A DNA stretch of 64,000 bases. Origin: RGIG4074 sp964615285. Lineage in GTDB: Bacteria; Bacillota; Clostridia; Christensenellales; Borkfalkiaceae. Made by a program: the position numbers and the translations under genes. Under the pieces are notes generated by a model, which saw nothing but the letters and a program-made list of their open reading frames with translations, searched no databases and was not told the DNA's origin. The DNA lies in the NCBI GenBank assembly GCA_964615285.1, contig CAZTND010000001.1:10259-74258 (forward strand), written 5' to 3'. Below are positions 11,271 to 22,300 of this stretch, piece after piece. Each line of letters opens with the position of its first letter. Within the stretch, counting starts at the first letter, position 1.

Positions 11271-12359
11271 TCAACCGCCGCGCAATTCCTGCAATAACTT
11301 TTCTTCGTACCGGCGCATCCCCTCCAGGGGTTCACGGGAGACGGCCGACTGCGCCTGCACCGCAAGGACGGCGGCGCGCTCCTCTTCCCCCGCCAGCAGA
11401 GCATAAGCGAGACGGGCGCGCAGCGCCGCTGCGGCATTCTCGGGCTCCTGCCCCCATTCCATGCGGGCATGGTACCGCTCTGCCTGCTGCCTGTCCCGCA
11501 ACAGAAACGCATATGTATACGTCAGTTCGCAATACACCGCGGCAAGGACATCCGGCAGGATATATTCAAGGCAGCTCTCCAGGCGGGTGATGGCCCGGAC
11601 CGCCTGTTCCCGTTCGCCGCGGTCGAGATGGCGCGCAAAGCGAAAATACTGCAGCCGCGCGAAATTGGGGTCGTCTTCGGGTAGCTGCGGCAGGTCGGAA
11701 AAGATCCGTTCGTCCGTTTCCCCCGGAGAACGCCCTTCATAGATCTGCCCCTGCGCCGTCAAAAGAGCCACGGACACCCGCGCGGAAAGGTCTTTGCGCA
11801 GCATGCCCCAAAGGAGCGCGCCGTCGAACTCCCCTTCCCCGCCCGAGACAGGCAGCAAGTTGAGGCAAAAAAGATAGGCGCAATAGACAGCGGAGACGCC
11901 GAGCGTCGCCCAAAGGAGGACATGCCGGAACGCGAAGCACAGGGACAGACTGACGGCAATCCAGACCGCCTGCGCGAGGACGCCCCCCGCAATGAACAGG
12001 GTGAACCTGCCGCCCATGCCCGCGATCTTCGTGGGATACATGCGGCAGCAGCCCACCGTTTCGGACTGCAGGGGATTGACGAAAGTCACGGAAAGTTTTG
12101 CCCCCGTGCGCACGATCCGCACAAAACAAAAGCGCACTTCCAAAAGACGGAACCCCGCCAGCTTGCCGCACAGAAGATGCCCCCCTTCGTGCAGGGCGGG
12201 GATCAGGATGAGGGACACGGCGTAAGAGACGATCAGCACGATCGCCGCCGCCATGCCGCCGCCCGCACTGAAGAAACAGACGCACATGACCGCCGCCAAC
12301 GCCGCAAAAAGCAGGACGCCGAGGAGAAAACGCACCGTCTTTTCCGTCTCACGCCTCAT
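11271..12359 (-). CDS. Membrane M50 (site-2-protease-like) metalloprotease with helical repeat tail
   Basis: A 362-residue membrane protein. An HEGGH zinc motif sits in a membrane segment (IPALHEGGHLLCGKLAG) and a second motif NLLPVSGGEGEFDG supplies the third ligand position of M50 intramembrane proteases. The first ~200 residues are membrane-spanning; the last ~160 are soluble, helical and TPR-like. M50 proteases cut membrane proteins, for example SpoIVFB cuts pro-sigma-K. Its start overlaps ppx (ATGA), placing it at the end of the yabP-yabQ-divIC-ppx operon. A sporulation or envelope role is plausible but unproven. NLLPVSGG...FDG is looser than the usual motif. Confidence 0.7.
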   Translation of the reverse strand: MRRETEKTVRFLLGVLLFAALAAVMCVCFFSAGGGMAAAIVLIVSYAVSLILIPALHEGGHLLCGKLAGFRLLEVRFCFVRIVRTGAKLSVTFVNPLQSETVGCCRMYPTKIAGMGGRFTLFIAGGVLAQAVWIAVSLSLCFAFRHVLLWATLGVSAVYCAYLFCLNLLPVSGGEGEFDGALLWGMLRKDLSARVSVALLTAQGQIYEGRSPGETDERIFSDLPQLPEDDPNFARLQYFRFARHLDRGEREQAVRAITRLESCLEYILPDVLAAVYCELTYTYAFLLRDRQQAERYHARMEWGQEPENAAAALRARLAYALLAGEEERAAVLAVQAQSAVSREPLEGMRRYEEKLLQELRGG

Positions 12360-13213
12360 TGTCCCAGCCTCCGCAACAGATAGCCTTCGAGGTTGTCCCG
12401 TTCGCTGACGGTGATCTTATCCAGTGAGAGCAGGCGCATGGCCTCCCGCACGATGACCGCGCCGTCGCCCACGATCTCGGCGCGGCGCAGCGGCAGGCAG
12501 CTCTCCCCCGCGATCTCTTCGGGCGTGCGGGCAAAGATGCCGTCGAGCAACTCATCCAGCTTCCCCGCGGTGAGCACGAACCCGTGTACCTTTGCGGGAT
12601 CGTACCGTTTCAGCCCGAGCGCCAGCGCGGCGAGGGAGGTCGCCGTGCCGCCGATGGCAAACACGGGCGCGCCGCATTCCCCCGCCAGGGGCGCAAGTTT
12701 TTCCCGCGCGACCGAAAGCAGCTTGTCCCGCTCCCTGCCGCAGAGGTCGAAGAGACGCACCGCGCCCACGTCCACGCTCTGCGCGCGCACGATCTTTCCG
12801 CCGCTGCGCAGCGTGAATTCGGTCGAACCGCCGCCCACGTCGACAATGCCGCCGTCCCCGGTGCCGACCGCGCCCAAAAGCCCGATCTCCGCCTCTTCTT
12901 CGCCCGAAATGACGTCTACGTCCACGCCCGCCGTTTCCTTGACGAGGCGCACGAAACCGGCGCCGTTTTCCGCCGAGCGCACCGCCGCCGTGGCGAACGC
13001 GAACACGGCCGCCGCCCCCTCGCGGAATGCCTGCCGCGCGAAATCGCGCACGGCAAACGCGGTGCGGTACATTGCCGCCGCACTCAGGAGCCCCGTCAGC
13101 GCAACGCCCTCGCCGAGGCGGGTGGTGTTGAGCTCTTTATATAAAGTTTTTCCGTCCGACGCCAAGAGCAGCCGGACGGAATTGGATCCGATATCGATGA
13201 CACCGTATTTCAT
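12356..13213 (-). CDS. Ppx/GppA-family phosphatase
   Basis: A 285-residue protein with the Ppx/GppA ASKHA fold. The P1 loop GVIDIGSNSVRLLLA starts the protein, IVDVGGGSTEF is the P2 loop and AIGGTATSLAAL the adenosine-type motif. Members hydrolyse polyphosphate or pppGpp. It has only the N-terminal catalytic domain and lacks the HD domain of longer Ppx proteins, as is common in Firmicutes. It lies between divIC and the M50 protease in one operon; four bases overlap the latter. Confidence 0.9.
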   Translation of the reverse strand: MKYGVIDIGSNSVRLLLASDGKTLYKELNTTRLGEGVALTGLLSAAAMYRTAFAVRDFARQAFREGAAAVFAFATAAVRSAENGAGFVRLVKETAGVDVDVISGEEEAEIGLLGAVGTGDGGIVDVGGGSTEFTLRSGGKIVRAQSVDVGAVRLFDLCGRERDKLLSVAREKLAPLAGECGAPVFAIGGTATSLAALALGLKRYDPAKVHGFVLTAGKLDELLDGIFARTPEEIAGESCLPLRRAEIVGDGAVIVREAMRLLSLDKITVSERDNLEGYLLRRLGQ

Positions 13214-13216
13214 TAT

Positions 13217-13510
13217 TTAAGACAAATCCCCCATTGTAACGTCATCCGGATAGATATATCCGTACTCGCGCGCCAGTTTTTCCAAAATTTCATCCCTGGT
13301 GTAGGCATCCAAATCATCGTCCAAAGCCTCTATCAGCCGTTCGTATTCGCTGATTTTCTCGTTCGCGGAACCGATGATCCCTTGCTTGATCCCCATGGAA
13401 ATGAATTGATACAGAATGACGCCGAGAAGAAGTACGACGAGAATGGTACCGGCAACAACGACCGCTACGACCATCTTTTTCAGTTTTTCTTCGGGCATGT
13501 TTTCAAACAT
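13217..13510 (-). CDS. FtsB/DivIC-like septum protein
   Basis: A 97-residue single-pass membrane protein: a short cytoplasmic tail, one membrane helix (about 13-38), a coiled coil (about 45-75) and a C-terminal EILEKLAREYGYIYPDD segment of the DivIC/FtsB type. DivIC works with FtsL at the division septum. Its position after yabP and yabQ matches the Bacillus yabP-yabQ-divIC order, which supports the call despite low sequence conservation. Confidence 0.72.
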   Translation of the reverse strand: MFENMPEEKLKKMVVAVVVAGTILVVLLLGVILYQFISMGIKQGIIGSANEKISEYERLIEALDDDLDAYTRDEILEKLAREYGYIYPDDVTMGDLS

Positions 13511-13538
13511 AAATTGACCTCTGTAATATAAAATACCC

Positions 13539-13853
13539 CTATTTTTTCTTTATATTATACAACATATCGTAAAAAAAAGCAAGTATTCTGTGGAAACTTT
13601 TTGAATATAATATCAAACCCGCCATACAACCCGCAAACATATACCATCGGAAGGCGGGAAAGGCAAATGCCGCGGCGGCAAAAATGTACAGACCGGCAAA
13701 GAGCACAAAGAACAGCGCGTCCATCGCCGCGGCGATTTTCCGGTTCTTCTTTCTTATAAACAGTTTCAGGGGATATAAAACATCGTATATCACGCCGCCC
13801 GCGCCGCCGCAGAGCACGCAGGCGCAGAAAATATACAGTTCCGCTTCCGCCAT
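13539..13853 (-). CDS. yabQ: Spore cortex protein YabQ
   Basis: A 104-residue protein with three or four membrane helices and the YabQ pattern GGAGGVIYDVLYPLKLFIRKKNR near the start. YabQ lies in the outer forespore membrane of Bacillus and is needed for cortex formation. It sits between yabP and divIC, as expected. Confidence 0.85.
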   Translation of the reverse strand: MAEAELYIFCACVLCGGAGGVIYDVLYPLKLFIRKKNRKIAAAMDALFFVLFAGLYIFAAAAFAFPAFRWYMFAGCMAGLILYSKSFHRILAFFYDMLYNIKKK

Positions 13854-13875
13854 CGCCGCACCCCGGCCGAACGTA

Positions 13876-14160
13876 TCAGCGGAAGATGCCGGAGAGTTTT
13901 CCGGCGCGGCCGCCGTAGCGGAGGGCGGAGATGTTGCCCGTGGCGGAGAACGCCCCCGACGTTTTGGAAAAGGCGGTGATCTTCAGATCGCTGCCCATGA
14001 CGACGAGCTTTCCGTCCGAAAGCGTGAGCGAGATCTGCTGCGGCGAAAAGGCCGTGACGCTCTCCACGCCCGTCATGGTGATTCTTTTGCGCTGTTCGAT
14101 GGTGAGCGTGTGTATGCGGGACTCGTCCGCGACGCTCGGCGACTGTCTGTTTTCCTGCAT
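13876..14160 (-). CDS. yabP: Sporulation protein YabP
   Basis: A 94-residue YabP/YqfC-family protein. The core MTGVESVTAFSPQQISLTLSDGKLVV is typical. YabP is made in the mother cell and supports spore coat and cortex development. The start at 14160 has no clear ribosome binding site, and the best upstream promoter-like motif would start transcription almost at this ATG. The protein may therefore be translated from a nearly leaderless message or from a different start. Confidence 0.82.
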   Translation of the reverse strand: MQENRQSPSVADESRIHTLTIEQRKRITMTGVESVTAFSPQQISLTLSDGKLVVMGSDLKITAFSKTSGAFSATGNISALRYGGRAGKLSGIFR

Positions 14161-14165
14161 ACCAT

Positions 14166-14194
14166 ACTATATGAAACTGCCGTCCGTTTTATGC
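14166..14194 (-). promoter_or_regulatory. Possible sigma-E-type promoter before yabP
   Basis: On the minus strand GCATAAA (14188-14194) and CATATAGT (14166-14173) are 14 bases apart, close to the remembered sigma-E pattern (ATA-type -35, CATAnnnT -10). It is only five bases from the yabP ATG and overlaps the typA terminator, so the call is weak. Confidence 0.3.
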
Positions 14195-14204
14195 GGGCGG
14201 CAGT
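14176..14204 (-). terminator. Probable typA terminator
   Basis: ACTGCCG (14176-14182) pairs with CGGCAGT (14198-14204), with extra C-G pairs inside. It follows typA on the minus strand; the T run is weak. Confidence 0.5.
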
Positions 14205-14229
14205 CATTTTCGGAGAGACGGGAGCAGCG

Positions 14230-16083
<1,854 letters not shown>

Positions 16084-16127
16084 ATATTCTCCTTCGTCTA
16101 ACGGATCAAAATCTTATCAACCATATT

Positions 16128-16156
16128 ATTTTAATACTTTTTTGCATTTAAGGCAA
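16128..16156 (-). promoter_or_regulatory. Promoter of typA
   Basis: On the minus strand TTGCCT (16151-16156) and TAAAAT (16128-16133) are 17 bases apart, about 45 bases before the start codon. Confidence 0.65.
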
Positions 16157-16248
16157 GAATTTCCGCACGATTTTTCGCACATTCCCGCATTCGCGCGCAA
16201 TAAATATGCATGCGCCCGGCGGATAAGGGGCTCTTCGGACAAGCGAAC

Positions 16249-16271
16249 GGGCCCGGCGCAACGCCGGGCCC
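16249..16271 (-). terminator. Hairpin after sigG
   Basis: A perfect 10-bp GC stem (GGGCCCGGCG with CGCCGGGCCC, loop CAA) lies 26 bases past the sigG stop. There is no T run, so it may terminate with help or act as a 3-prime stabiliser. Confidence 0.6.
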
Positions 16272-16296
16272 ACTGCCGAATCATTTTTATTTTTCC

Positions 16297-17073
16297 TCAT
16301 TCCGCCGCGATGTTGGTGCGGATATTGTTGATGGCGGACTTTTCCAGGCGTGACACCTGCGCCTGCGATATGCCGACCTCTTCGGAGATCTCCGTCTGCG
16401 TCTTGCCCTCGTAATAGCGCAAAAACAGTATCTTTTTTTCCCGTTCCTGCAGACGGTTCATCGCCTCGCCGAGGGCGACGTGCTCCGTCCAGATCTCGTC
16501 GTTGTTCTTTTCGTCGTAGATCTGATCCATCAGGAGCAGCGCGTCGCCCGACTTGTTGTAGACGGGATCGTAGAGGGAAACGGGATCGGAAATGGCGTCG
16601 AGGGCATAGACCACCTCGCGCTCCGCCACGTTCATTTCGCGGGCGATGTTCTCGATGGTCGCCTCCTTGTCCTGTTCCTCCAGCTTTTCGCGCACTTTGA
16701 GCACCTTATACGCCGTATCGCGGATGCTGCGGCTGACGCGCAGGGAATTGCCGTCCCGCAGGTACCGCTTGATCTCCCCGATGATCATGGGGACGGCATA
16801 GGTGGAAAATTTTACCCCCACGCTCAGGTCGAAATTGTCGATGGCCTTGATGAGCCCGATACAGCCCGCCTGAAAGACGTCGTCGGCATTGGCATTTTTG
16901 GACCAGAAGCGCTTGACGAGGGACAGGACGAGGCGCATGTTGCCCACAATGAACTTTTCGCGCGCAGACTTATCCCCCGCTTTGAGCTGCCGCATGAGCT
17001 CGTCGCTCTCCTTTGCCGTCAAACGTGGCAGCCCCGACGTCTGCACGCCGCAGATCTCTACTTTTTGCATCAT
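16297..17073 (-). CDS. sigG: Late forespore sigma factor SigG
   Basis: A 258-residue sigma-70-family factor that directs late forespore transcription. The N terminus KVEICGVQTSGLPRLT is the SigG signature, the part recognised by anti-sigma factors. Regions 2 (MRLVLSLVKRFWSKNANADDVFQAGCIGLIKAIDNFD), 3 and 4 (TQTEISEEVGISQAQVSRLE) are complete. The frame extends upstream, but the ATG at 17073 has GGGAGGTG eight bases before it. It follows sigE after 79 bases, the conserved spoIIGA-sigE-sigG order. A separate forespore promoter is expected in that gap, but I see no convincing match. Confidence 0.96.
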   Translation of the reverse strand: MMQKVEICGVQTSGLPRLTAKESDELMRQLKAGDKSAREKFIVGNMRLVLSLVKRFWSKNANADDVFQAGCIGLIKAIDNFDLSVGVKFSTYAVPMIIGEIKRYLRDGNSLRVSRSIRDTAYKVLKVREKLEEQDKEATIENIAREMNVAEREVVYALDAISDPVSLYDPVYNKSGDALLLMDQIYDEKNNDEIWTEHVALGEAMNRLQEREKKILFLRYYEGKTQTEISEEVGISQAQVSRLEKSAINNIRTNIAAE

Positions 17074-17152
17074 ACTCTTTTCACCTCCCGTATGTATATC
17101 CCCTTCGGAAGGCATTGTCAGTATGTGCGGTTTTGCGAAAAATTACCCCTTT

Positions 17153-17941
17153 TTATTCCATTTTGCAGATTTCGGCCTTCAACCGGTCGATGATCTTCTT
17201 TTCCAGGCGGGATATGTAACTTTGCGAGATGCCGAGCATATCCGCCACCTCCTTCTGCGTGCGCTCCTCCCGGCCGTCCAGCCCGAAGCGGAGATTGACG
17301 ATCTGCTTTTCCCGTTCGGGCAATTTCCCCACGGCTTCCTGCAAAAGCTCGCGCTCCACGCTGTTCTCCACCTTGCCGTACACCGCGTCGGTGTCCGTGC
17401 CCAGAACGTCCGAGAGGAGCAGTTCGTTGCCGTCGAAATCGGTGTTGAGCGGCTCGTCGAAGGAGACCTCCGCTTTGAGCCGCACGCTGCGGCGCAGGTA
17501 CATCAGTATCTCGTTTTCGATGCAGCGGGAAGCATACGTCGCCAATTTGATGTTCTTTTCCAGGCGGTAGGAATTGATGGCCTTGATGAGCCCGAGCGTG
17601 CCGATGGACACGAGGTCCTCCGCGTCGACGCCCGTATTGTCGAATTTGCGCGCGATGTACACCACGAGGCGCAGATTGTGCTCGATGAGGCTGGCGCGCA
17701 CGTTTTCCAGATCCTGGCTTTTGTCCAGCTTTTCCAGGAGGACGGACTCCTCCTCGGCGTTGAAGGGCAGGGGCAGCGCTTCGGTGCCGCAGATATAATG
17801 AATGGAATTGCCGTCGGCGTCCTCGTCCGGCGCCCCGGGCTTCTCCGCCGAAAACGGCGCTTCATCCTCTTCCGCCGCCCCGTCGCCGGCGGCAATCTTT
17901 CTCCACAGCCTTTGTATTTTTTGCAGAAGTTCTTTGAACAC
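17153..17941 (-). CDS. sigE: Early mother-cell sigma factor, pro-sigma-E
   Basis: A 262-residue pro-sigma-E. The core from YICGTEALPLPF onward matches SigE closely (LRLVVYIARKF, GLIKAINSY, ATYASRCIENEILMYLRR, SFDEPLN, NELLLSDVLGTD). The start is a GTG at 17941, with AAGGAGG eight bases upstream. The pro region is about 52 residues before YICG, against roughly 30 in Bacillus: an amphipathic basic helix (FKELLQKIQRLWRKI) is followed by an acidic Ala/Pro/Glu/Asp-rich insertion. SpoIIGA should remove the pro segment at the septal membrane. The first ~80 bases overlap the end of spoIIGA. Confidence 0.95.
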   Translation of the reverse strand: MFKELLQKIQRLWRKIAAGDGAAEEDEAPFSAEKPGAPDEDADGNSIHYICGTEALPLPFNAEEESVLLEKLDKSQDLENVRASLIEHNLRLVVYIARKFDNTGVDAEDLVSIGTLGLIKAINSYRLEKNIKLATYASRCIENEILMYLRRSVRLKAEVSFDEPLNTDFDGNELLLSDVLGTDTDAVYGKVENSVERELLQEAVGKLPEREKQIVNLRFGLDGREERTQKEVADMLGISQSYISRLEKKIIDRLKAEICKME

Positions 17942-18758
17942 GGCGTCTGTCCTCCTTAAACAATTGCGGATGTAGTACGATCTCATATCCCCTGCCGAGC
18001 CGCGCCGGAGCAAGGGCGAAATATACGTTTTCTATTATATTCCCGCCCGCCGCGGAATATATCTTTATCTGTGCGGGAAATATTTTCAGTTCCGCGTCCC
18101 CCGCAGCGGTATGTACCCACAGACTTTCCATCCCTGCGGTGTCCGGCGCGCCGCCGAAAAGGCGGAGCGCAAACACGGGATCCATCAGGCAGACGGGGCT
18201 TTCCCCGCACAGGAGATGATTGCCCGTATCGAAAAATCCGGCGCCCGCGGCCTCCCTGCCGTCCGACAGGACGACAGCGCAGCGGTATATCAGCTTTGTG
18301 CGGCGGTAGCGGCGGCGCAGCGCGTTGAAAAGGCGGAGCACGACGAGCAGAAAGACCAAGCCCGCGGCGAGCACGGCACCCACGGGCGTTTCGGAAACAA
18401 AATATCCGCCCGCAGAATCGTAATCGAGATCAAAGAAGGCATACATGCCCAAAAGCAAGCCCCCGAGCGCAAAGGTATACAGATAGAAGAGCAAGACGGC
18501 GAGGACATATTCTTTGACCGTTCCCGCCCGCACGGCGACGAGGCACAAGAGCGCCCCGAACAGATAGCGCACGGCGAATGCCCAGCCCGCCGAAAGGTCG
18601 AAAAAGGGAAAGACGACGGCAAACACCGCGCCGCACACCGCGGCAAGGCAGAGCCGCAGCCTGCCCACGGGCAGACGGACGGTCTTTTGCGCGAGATACA
18701 GGAGCGCCCCGTCCAGCATGAAATTTTCCGCCAGCGCGTATTCGATGTAGACTTCCAA
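17862..18758 (-). CDS. spoIIGA: Sporulation aspartic protease SpoIIGA
   Basis: A 298-residue membrane protease that activates pro-sigma-E. Five or six N-terminal membrane helices (to about residue 150) precede a retroviral-protease-like domain with the catalytic motif FFDTGNHL. The usual C terminus would be near YEIVLHPQLF; here a basic tail of about 30 residues (RRRVQRTSAKNTKAVEKD and on) runs 80 bases into sigE in another frame. The start is TTG at 18758, with GAGGGGG six bases upstream. The overlap suggests translational coupling to sigE. Confidence 0.92.
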   Translation of the reverse strand: MEVYIEYALAENFMLDGALLYLAQKTVRLPVGRLRLCLAAVCGAVFAVVFPFFDLSAGWAFAVRYLFGALLCLVAVRAGTVKEYVLAVLLFYLYTFALGGLLLGMYAFFDLDYDSAGGYFVSETPVGAVLAAGLVFLLVVLRLFNALRRRYRRTKLIYRCAVVLSDGREAAGAGFFDTGNHLLCGESPVCLMDPVFALRLFGGAPDTAGMESLWVHTAAGDAELKIFPAQIKIYSAAGGNIIENVYFALAPARLGRGYEIVLHPQLFKEDRRRVQRTSAKNTKAVEKDCRRRRGGGRG

Positions 18759-18807
18759 CCCATTCCCCCTCTGTTCAAGGCAAAAGTATACCGCCCGCGC
18801 GCAAAAG

Positions 18808-18842
18808 AAAATTGACCCGTTTTGTCAGCACGGGTCAATTTT
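18808..18842. terminator. 13-bp hairpin between the CBM relic and spoIIGA
   Basis: AAAATTGACCCGT (18808-18820) pairs perfectly with ACGGGTCAATTTT (18830-18842). T runs follow on both strands, so it can insulate spoIIGA from upstream transcription. Its loop holds TTTGTCAGC, similar to a Spo0A box (TTTGTCRAA), and a TATACT lies about 20 bases nearer spoIIGA, so it may also be part of the spoIIG control region. Confidence 0.6.
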
Positions 18843-19011
18843 TGCAGGAAAAGCCGAAAGCCTTCCATATAACTTTGATCGACCGTTCATTCACAGCCGC
18901 CGAAAAGCCCTTTCCTCCGTCATGGAGAGCGGACATTCCGCGGATGTATGTAAAGATATGCACTCTCTCCGCATCCGGTGGTTTTTTTGACCGGTTGCCC
19001 GGTGCGCCGCA

Positions 19012-19284
19012 TTATGCGGCGCCCGTAGCAAATGTGAGTTCTGCATTGGCAAGCAGTCCGATGGCATCGAAGTTGAAGGAAGCGGCGTTGTCATTCGTCG
19101 TCACTTCGAAAACGATCTCGTTCGCCCCCTGGTTGAGGCCGATCTCTCCGAGTTCGACCAGCACAAAAGTCTCCCAACCGCCTCCGCCGCTCCAGCTTGC
19201 ATTGGTCGTCATTGTCCGGCCGTTGACCGTCACGGACACGACTTCGGAGAACACCGCGCCATACCTGTTGCTTACCGATAAAAA
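19012..19284 (-). pseudogene. Relic of a carbohydrate-binding module (CBM6/CBM35-like)
   Basis: An open minus-strand stretch encodes the second half of a beta-sandwich carbohydrate-binding module: SVSNRYGAVFSEVVSVTVNG, then WETFVLVELGEIGLNQGANEI and NFDAIGLL, the pattern of CBM6/35 domains (VNG, GxNxI, NxDxI). There is no N-terminal half, no convincing start and no promoter; the frame is cut off upstream by the GH3 terminator. I read it as the end of a lost or truncated gene. Confidence 0.55.
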
Positions 19285-19319
19285 TGAGAAAGCGGATATT
19301 TTTCAATATCCGCTTTCTC
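19281..19319 (-). terminator. Terminator of the GH3 gene
   Basis: A perfect 15-bp stem (GAGAAAGCGGATATT with AATATCCGCTTTCTC, loop of four) is followed on the minus strand by ATTTTTA. It lies about 60 bases after the GH3 stop. Confidence 0.9.
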
Positions 19320-19376
19320 GTCAATACGTTCGCCGATACCCGCCCGTTGCCGGGCCGAGTTCCCTAAATTGCATAT

Positions 19377-22300
19377 TTATTCTTTTCTTTTGAGGCACGA
19401 AACCGTGAGCATTGCCGCGCTGCCGACCGTCAGGACGATGCAAACGATCATGACGGACAGGATGGTCGTCTGCCACCAAGGCAGTGCGGGAACGATTTCG
19501 GCGTTCCCGATGTTCATGGCGTGGCTGTTGATGATGCTGTATATGATATGCTTGGCCGCAAGACGGCATGCCGTGACGATGGCGGCGTCGTTCGCATAAG
19601 AGGAAAGCCTGATATCCATCGTAGAACCGTAACCGTCCCACAGATCCTGCCCGGCCAGCACGCCGAGGCGCATATCCATGTAATCCGCAAAAATGGAACA
19701 GTCGGTAATCGCCGCGCCCTTCATGCCCCACTCGTCGCGGAGAATGCCTGTCATCAGCCCTTCATGCGCGCCCGACCAGACGACGCCCAGACGGTTGAAG
19801 GAGGACATGACGCCCAGACCGCCGCCGTCCACAACGGAGCCTTCAAATCCTTCGAGATAAATTTCGCGGATCGCCTGTTCGTTGGACCAGGTGCTGATGC
19901 CGTAACGACCCTCTTCCTGATCGTTGAGCGCAAAGTGTTTGGTGAACACATACACGCCGCGCTCCTGAATGGCCGAAACTTCCACGGCGCAAATCTCGCC
20001 GCTCAGCCAGCCGTCCTCGGAGTAGTACTCGAAATTGCGGCCCGAATAAGGCGTTCTGTGGATGTTGGCGCCCGGCCCGTAAATGCCCGTGTACTGGCTT
20101 TCGGCGTCTTCACCCGCCGCGCGCTGGAAGTCCTCGCCGATATACTGTCCCATTTCGGCGACCAAATCGAGGTTGAAAGTCGCCGCCATGACGTCTTCGG
20201 AAGTATATGCCATGGCGCTCCCCCCGCCGACTATGGTGGCGGTAAAGCCCTGCGGCCCGTTCTCGTCCCTGGTGCCGGGCAGGTTGATGCTGGGAACAGC
20301 CTCCGTGAGGTGGAAACCGTTCTCGATGAGGGGAGTCATTTCACTGAAAGGAATCTGATCGAGCAGCTCTTCCCACATGGGATCGTCGTAATCTTTATCG
20401 CGCAGGTCGATGGCGGACAGATCGCCATCCGCGCCCTGCGTGGGCAGTTCGGTCGCATCCGCCCAATATTCGGACTTGTACCGTTCGACGAGCGCGGAAC
20501 GGCTGTTTTCGCCCGTTTCGTCGTGGGTCAGCCCGTCCGCCCACATCGTATCGTTGACGGTAAGAGTCTCGACTTTCGTGGGGAAAGTGTTCGTCCAGTC
20601 GCTGCGGGTGAGATAAGTAATGGACTGACTCGTCGCCGTGCCCTCGTATTTGTTCAGGTCGGCGTTGTCGAAGCGGTTGGTGATTTCGTTGCCCGTTGCC
20701 GAGGAAACGGAGAAGGTGTCGGTATCCAGGGCGGCGTTGTTCCACTTGGCGGCGAGCGACGCGTCGCCCGTGCCGTCCGTGCCGACGCCGTACATCCTGC
20801 TCTCGTCGAGCGTGATGTTCTGATCGGCCGCCTTGGCGCGAATGATGTTGTTGACGGCGTCGTGCGCGTTGCGCCCCGCCGTGAAGTAATAGTCGCCCGC
20901 GTCGAGGATATACGTTTCGGCGCCGTTGCTGTCGTAAGAGGTCAGATCTTCCTTATCGACGGTAATGGTGTACGTTCTGGTCTGCCCCGCGCGGATTTCC
21001 TGCTTGTCGAACCCGCACAGCTCGACGGCGGCTTTTTCCACGCCGTTTTCCTTATCGTAATCGGTATAGGGCGAGCTGAAATAAATCTGCACGGTATGCT
21101 TGGCATCCACGTTGCCCGTATTTTCGACGTCTACGGAAACGGTGAACGTGTCGTCGCCGTTGTCCGTCACGCTGAAATCGGAATATTCAAACGTGCTGTA
21201 AGAAAGACCGTAACCGAAGGGATAGGCGACGTCGGCGGCATAGTCGTAATCGCCCGCGTTGCCATTGCCGAAGACATAATCTTCATATCTCGTTTCGTAA
21301 TAGCGGTAGCCGACGTAAATGCCCTCCTGGTAGATGACATAGTTGCGGTTGCCTTTTGAAACGCCCGAATCGGTGTTGTTTTGTCCCGTTGCCAGTTCCA
21401 ATTCGTCCGCGTTGCTGTACGGGAACGCGCCGAAATTGACCATAGCGGGGGAAGAATGGTTGTCGTTGAGGAAGGTATCCACGATGCGGCCCGAAGGATT
21501 GATGTTGCCGGCAAGAATGTCCACAACGGCGTTGATTCCGGTCATGCCCACGTCGCCGATCCACAGCGCCGCGTCGATGTCATAGTCGTCGAAAAAGTCA
21601 AGCTGCAAGGAGTTTGCCGAGTTCAGCAGCACGACGACCTTCTTGAAGGTGCCGTTTTCCTTGTACGCCTGAATGTGATCGAGCATGTCGATTTCTTCTG
21701 CGGTGAGTTGGAGATAATCTCCGTCCGTGCTGTCGTAGTCGTATACGCCGTTGGACTCGAAGCAATCTTCGTCGTCCGGCAGGTCCGCGCCTTCGCCGCC
21801 CGAGCGGGCGAGCACGACGAGCGCCACGTCGCCGTATTCGGCAAAGGAATCGGTCACGCCCGCGCTTTCATAAAGTCTCCAGGGAACTTCGTTGACCTGA
21901 TATTGCCCCTGGTGTCCGCCCGTCGTGGCGGCGTTCTCGCGGCTGTAACCGGAAGTGACGTAAAACGTCCACAAGTCCTGATTGACGCTGCCGCTGCCGA
22001 ACGTTTCGGTGATTGCGGCGTGCAGCGTTACGGCGTCGTCGGCGTCCACGCCGCCCGATCCCGTGCCGCCGTACATGAGATCAACGGAAGACTGGGAAAA
22101 ACAGCTAAACTTTGTGCCTTCCTCCAGGGGAAGGGCATTGTCCTTGTTGAAGAGCAGTGCCGCGCCTTCGCCTTCAATCTCTTCGCAAAGCGCGCGCTCC
22201 GCCTCTTCCAGGGCGGCGTCGTCCAAAGCAAGCGGTTCGTAGAAAATTTGCGCGTCCGGGTCGGCCACCACCTTGAAGTTTGTCGTTCCGAGGGCGGCGT

